From contig NC_079879.1 in NCBI RefSeq assembly GCF_029227915.1, forward strand, positions 19,794,501 through 19,858,500: a DNA stretch of 64,000 bases, read 5' to 3'. The translations under genes were made by a program, and so were the position numbers. The DNA is from Hydractinia symbiolongicarpus. Taxonomy: Eukaryota; Cnidaria; Hydrozoa; Anthoathecata; Hydractiniidae. The notes beneath the pieces were generated by a model, which was not told the DNA's origin, did not search any database, and saw only the letters and a program-made list of their open reading frames with translations. Shown in pieces: positions 60,061 through 64,000 of this stretch (positions are counted from its first letter, which is position 1; each line of letters starts with the position of its first letter).

Positions 60061-62719
60061 TTTTTAAATTATTATTTTCGTTATTTTCACATTTGGCCGA
60101 GACTATAAATATACCTATACCTAGTTAGTTGATTGTTTCCACTGAGGGCCATTAAAAATAATTTATCTAATGTGGAGTTTTTCATGAGATAACGGACACC
60201 AGCTTTCTTTTGTTTGTGTTTTGGTTGCCTATGTGCAGGCTCTCAGGGCTCTCTCCTGACCCTGCACTAGGTGTGTCAGTGATGAACAGACAAACTATAG
60301 TAAATACAAGTGAAAATGGTAGTGTCATTATTGTATTTTATGACTGCATAGATTTATAATTTCAACATAAAATAATTTAATATGTAAAGAGTTTTATTAT
60401 ACTTTTACTATAAGCGTACATTATGAGGGGGTTATGAGTTACCAGCCAATATGCCGTTAACAGGGAGAAAGGAACAACAGATGTTTTACATGTCCTTTAA
60501 TTATGAAAAAGACATCCACAATTGAAGATATCATAGAAAATGAAGATATCATAGAATAAGTGATATTGCTGATGTTTACCCTTAAACTGAAAATTGACAA
60601 TCTCAAATATATGACCTAAAAAGTAAGGGTAAGGTAGCTGTTTATAGAACAGTTTCCTAAGATATGTCCTAGCATGCAGTGAAACAAAACCTAAGTAAGG
60701 CAAGACAGTAGGAACCTGAAAAAACTTATTTTATAGCAATTAAACATTCTTTACAAAAACAATATTGCATAATTTTTTTTTAATTTTTTTGTCTGAATAA
60801 CATCCTAAAAAACCATAAATTTACATAATGCTCACTGCAATTATCAAACTAAAACCAATTTGGGTGCATAAATTTCAGATTCTAATTGTTTAAAACAAAC
60901 TAATTTTTCCGTAACGTCTTTTGCTAATTTTCCTAAGTTAAGCCTTACAAAAAAAGTAAAATCTTATGATTTTTTTATTATTCAAAATATAAAAACAAGG
61001 TTGTTAATTTATAGTATGTATATACTGCAAATACGATTTGTTAATGCAGGCAAACATCAATCACCACCATGACAAAGGTTATATCAAATCACAACTTCTG
61101 TTTAGTAAACATGTTCCTGGATAAAACTACAGGGTGTTAGGGGAAATGTCTATTTTAGCCTTTATTGTCGGTATACATAAGTTTGTTTAGGGATCTTCCT
61201 AGGGCCTTCCTGAAGTCATGGCTATCAAGTTAAATAGTTAATCTGACTTGTCTATCTTGTTTATCTCATGTTTCATCTTTTGCCATTGTAGCATAATATC
61301 CTAGTATGTAACATCTATCATCCTAAACTAATGGTTGGTAAAAACTATCATGGTTGCCAAAGACACCACTTTAACCCTCCACAATTTCTAATTTTCCTGG
61401 AAAAAGGTCAAATTTTAATTAAATTTTTGGCTGTTAGTTTGATGTCAGCAAGTGTGGCCAAGCAGTGACATTTTCTACCTATTTTTTTGTTAACCTTGCT
61501 TAGTGTAATTGTGCTAGTGTTCAACAGTGAAAGACTGGTTAAGGGAAGGCAAATGAACTGTAAGGGATCGTTGGGTTGAGAAAAGAAGATGATGTTGACA
61601 CCATAGTGAGGCTGATGAGAATACTAGAGTAGTGTTTTTATTATTTATTGAAGAATATGAGAAATAATACAAATAATCAAGAAATATAGCAAATTACTGA
61701 TAGTAACCAGTTTTTTTCTTCCACAAACAGTCAGTTGATCTTCTGAATTAAAAAACTAGCTTTAGCCGCAGCATGTGCAGATATAAATAAAAAATTGTAA
61801 AGCATGTTTGGATTTACTATCAAATGAAAAAAATCTTTGTACGCTTCTGAAAAGACATAAAGGAAGAGATGCTTTTTAAGATGTAATATCACAAACAGAT
61901 GCAATGTAAAACACAGTGAGTAATAAGATGCCATATTTAGACTAAAATTACCAAGAAAAAACAAGAATCTAATCAACTGTATATAGATTCAATGATTGGG
62001 AAACATGACTCAGGTCAAATCTGCGAAGAGGAGTTTCTTACAGTGAATGCACCAAGACAGTTTTAAACCTTGCATGGATGGAGTAACTTATTAAAAATTT
62101 GTGATACAAAGAACGTAAAGAGGTTGACAGCAGTGAAACTCCATTAAAATTAGTCAAGAAGCAGAAAAAAGACCTGAAAATGACATGCCACTTTAGTAAG
62201 CCTGTTATATGTTATGTAGGAATGAAAATATGTTTTTAAAGCATCAACCATAAAGAAAACAAGATAAAGTTGGACATGTACCTTTAGTTAATTAATTTTT
62301 GTGAAAGTTTGTCTCTGTGAAAATTCCTGGGATGATCAATTTGCGATAATTAACCCATGCAATTGCGCAAGTAGTCTAAATTTTGCTATCAGCATTTTAC
62401 AGGGAATTCATTGGTATTTTATGGAATAAAAGTCGCAAATCGCAATAGTCACACTAAAACAAGTAATTCATATAATTCGTTATCAGAATCACTATAAAGC
62501 ATTTGCTAAATTAAAATAATTAAAATTTAATAATAATTTTCTCAGAAATCCGTTCAATATTAAAACTAAAAGGCTAATTTTCAATTAAGTTTTTTTTGCA
62601 TCTAATTAATTCGTTTAATACTGGTGCTTCAGAAGATATTCCAAACTTATATTCTATAAATTTACATCATTTGTCTAAAAATAAATGCTGGAAATACCTT
62701 CTTTTTTAAATAATAGAAT
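60061..62719. other. Intergenic, no recognised feature
   Basis: AT-rich, with no exon, RNA gene or terminal repeat that I can support. It precedes the start of the last gene. Confidence 0.45.
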
Positions 62720-64000
62720 ATGGAATTTACTGTGGAGGATTCTTGGGGAGTTGGGTCATTCCGCCAATGTGCAGGATTTCCATGCACCCAGAAAGATATG
62801 TACTGCACTCCACTAGGATGTTGTATTGTTCAATGGCATATCAGAACCAAAGAAAAAACCATGTTTCAAGCTCACAACGATTTAATTACAGTCCTGTTGA
62901 AAAATTGTGATGAACTTGTGCTAAGTATATCTATGTGTGGTGAAGTAAAAATATGGGATGCAAACTGGACCATGATGGCGTTGTTTAAGCTACCAACTAG
63001 TAATGTGATTTATGGATCCTGGTCAAAAGATGGCAAAATGTTAAGTGTGTGCTCAAAAGGTCCTGAGCAAATGCTAATAGTATATGATTTAAATGCTATA
63101 CTGGAGTGTTATACAACATTTGTGAATTGTAGGTGGCGATACAAGGCTCCTCAAACACCTGCCCATACTGGTCAGTTAGAGGTAGCCTGCAGTGCAGAGA
63201 AGCAAAAATCTTATGACTGTTTTAACGCAAGTGTATTTAAAGAAAACGGAGAAGTTATTGCAATATATCAGTCATCGTCTTGTTGTTTTATTTATTTATT
63301 TTCTGTTGACGGTGAGCTCTTGAAGACACAAGAGGTGTCGCCACTTGGTGATGAGAAGAACGTGATGCTTTGTGTAAGTGAAGTAAATGACAATTTAATA
63401 TGTGTTGGTTTGCAACATGGAGTTTTTGGTTTTTACAATGCCACGTCGTTGATCATGTCAGCTGTTATTCAGGCAACTGGGTCGCCTCAAGTATGCATGT
63501 GGTATCGTGATGAATTGTTTACTGTGTCGTACTTATCTGGTGTCATGTCGTTTTGGAGTAAAGAAGGCATGTTATTGGGAGAAATAACAGGTATTGGCAT
63601 ACTACATGCTTTATAAGGAGCTGAAATAATATAAGTTTGTAACCTAAAGATTCGTAGAAGTCTAAGACATTTTTTATGAAACAAAATTTTGCGTTTATTT
63701 GCAATATGTGTTTTAAGAACGCCCGCTGTATAATTTTGTAAATGAATTAGCAAAAGTTTGCCTAAATAAAGTAAATCTAAGGTTTTTAATCCAAAAATGT
63801 GCTAGGTGAAAATCTTCTCGAAATGAAGTGAACGAGCAAACTGTTTCATTATTCTGTACGTAATATTTTTTGGGCAAATATGTGATTTTCATTTTAAAGC
63901 AGTGGAAACGTCTTTTCTAGTTATTTTATTCACTGTGATTACTTTTAGGTTGTCCCAGCGAATCTATCGTGCATATGAATCCGTCGCTGACAACATCTAG
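62720..64000 (+). CDS. Probable WD40/beta-propeller protein, first two exons (partial)
   Basis: Exon 1 is 62720-63590 (290 codons plus 1 nt, donor CAG|GTATTG). Exon 2 starts at 63949 after TTTTAG and is open to the window edge; the phases agree. The first exon is Cys-rich with repeated blade-like strands: LVLSISMCGEVKIWDANWTM, VIYGSWSKDGKMLSVCSKGP, LIVYDL, NLICVGLQHGVFGFYN and ELFTVSYLSGVMSFWSKEGM. KIWD and FWSKEG correspond to WD-repeat ends. The start is the first ATG after stops upstream. I do not recognise the orthologue, and the rest lies outside the window. Confidence 0.75.

Noticed and set aside
1-64000. CRISPR arrays, operons or phage-type systems
   Set aside because: The spliced animal genes show this is eukaryotic nuclear DNA; the tandem arrays lack the spacer-repeat pattern of CRISPR.

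Overview
This is a eukaryotic, AT-rich window with short GT-AG exons, long introns and dense degraded transposable elements. The animal-type proteins (CDC23, transgelin, SLC35F, Quaking, CFAP298), low GC and repeat style suggest a non-bilaterian invertebrate, most likely a cnidarian. The species cannot be told from sequence alone.

Five complete multi-exon genes and one partial gene were rebuilt by eye from splice sites and reading phase. CDC23/APC8 (+, 15 exons, 540 aa) fills 1.5-15.8 kb. A tRNA-Cys gene lies on the opposite strand inside its intron 10, and several small transposons sit in other introns. A two-exon transgelin/calponin-like gene (+) follows at 16.6-17.3 kb. At 37.8-40.8 kb is an SLC35F1/F2-like transporter (+, 7 exons, 418 aa). 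At 45.7-48.8 kb is a Quaking-type STAR RNA-binding protein (-, 6 exons, 277 aa). At 51.2-55.8 kb is CFAP298 (-, 6 exons, 290 aa, the same length as I recall for the human protein). The first two exons of an unrecognised, probably beta-propeller, protein (+) run off the right edge.

The middle (20.9-33.6 kb) is accessory DNA. Its most interesting part is a ~4.7 kb palindromically organised unit at 20.94-25.61 kb. It has terminal inverted repeats and mirror-image arrays of a ~115-bp repeat rich in the 9-mer GGTACGGCT. They flank a spliced, intact candidate gene (at least 365 aa) with no transposase signature that I recognise; its predicted order of strands and helices loosely resembles a PTB domain. 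Next to it is a decayed element protein whose first 30 codons end in a canonical 2A-like motif (DIESNPGP). It is followed by cysteine-protease-like and endonuclease (EEP) remnants. A ~2.9 kb hAT element at 30.7-33.6 kb has matching ends and a 7-bp target duplication; its transposase is interrupted by a tRNA-derived SINE, which recurs at 58.1 kb.

Other mobile DNA includes two Helitron-type 3' ends, several TA-flanked MITEs beginning CCGTA or CCTTAAGGG, a LINE tail, a pogo-like transposase tail, a Ty3/gypsy integrase relic and fold-back elements. The genes show no operon logic; CDC23 (cell cycle), QKI (RNA processing) and CFAP298 (cilia) are simply neighbours.
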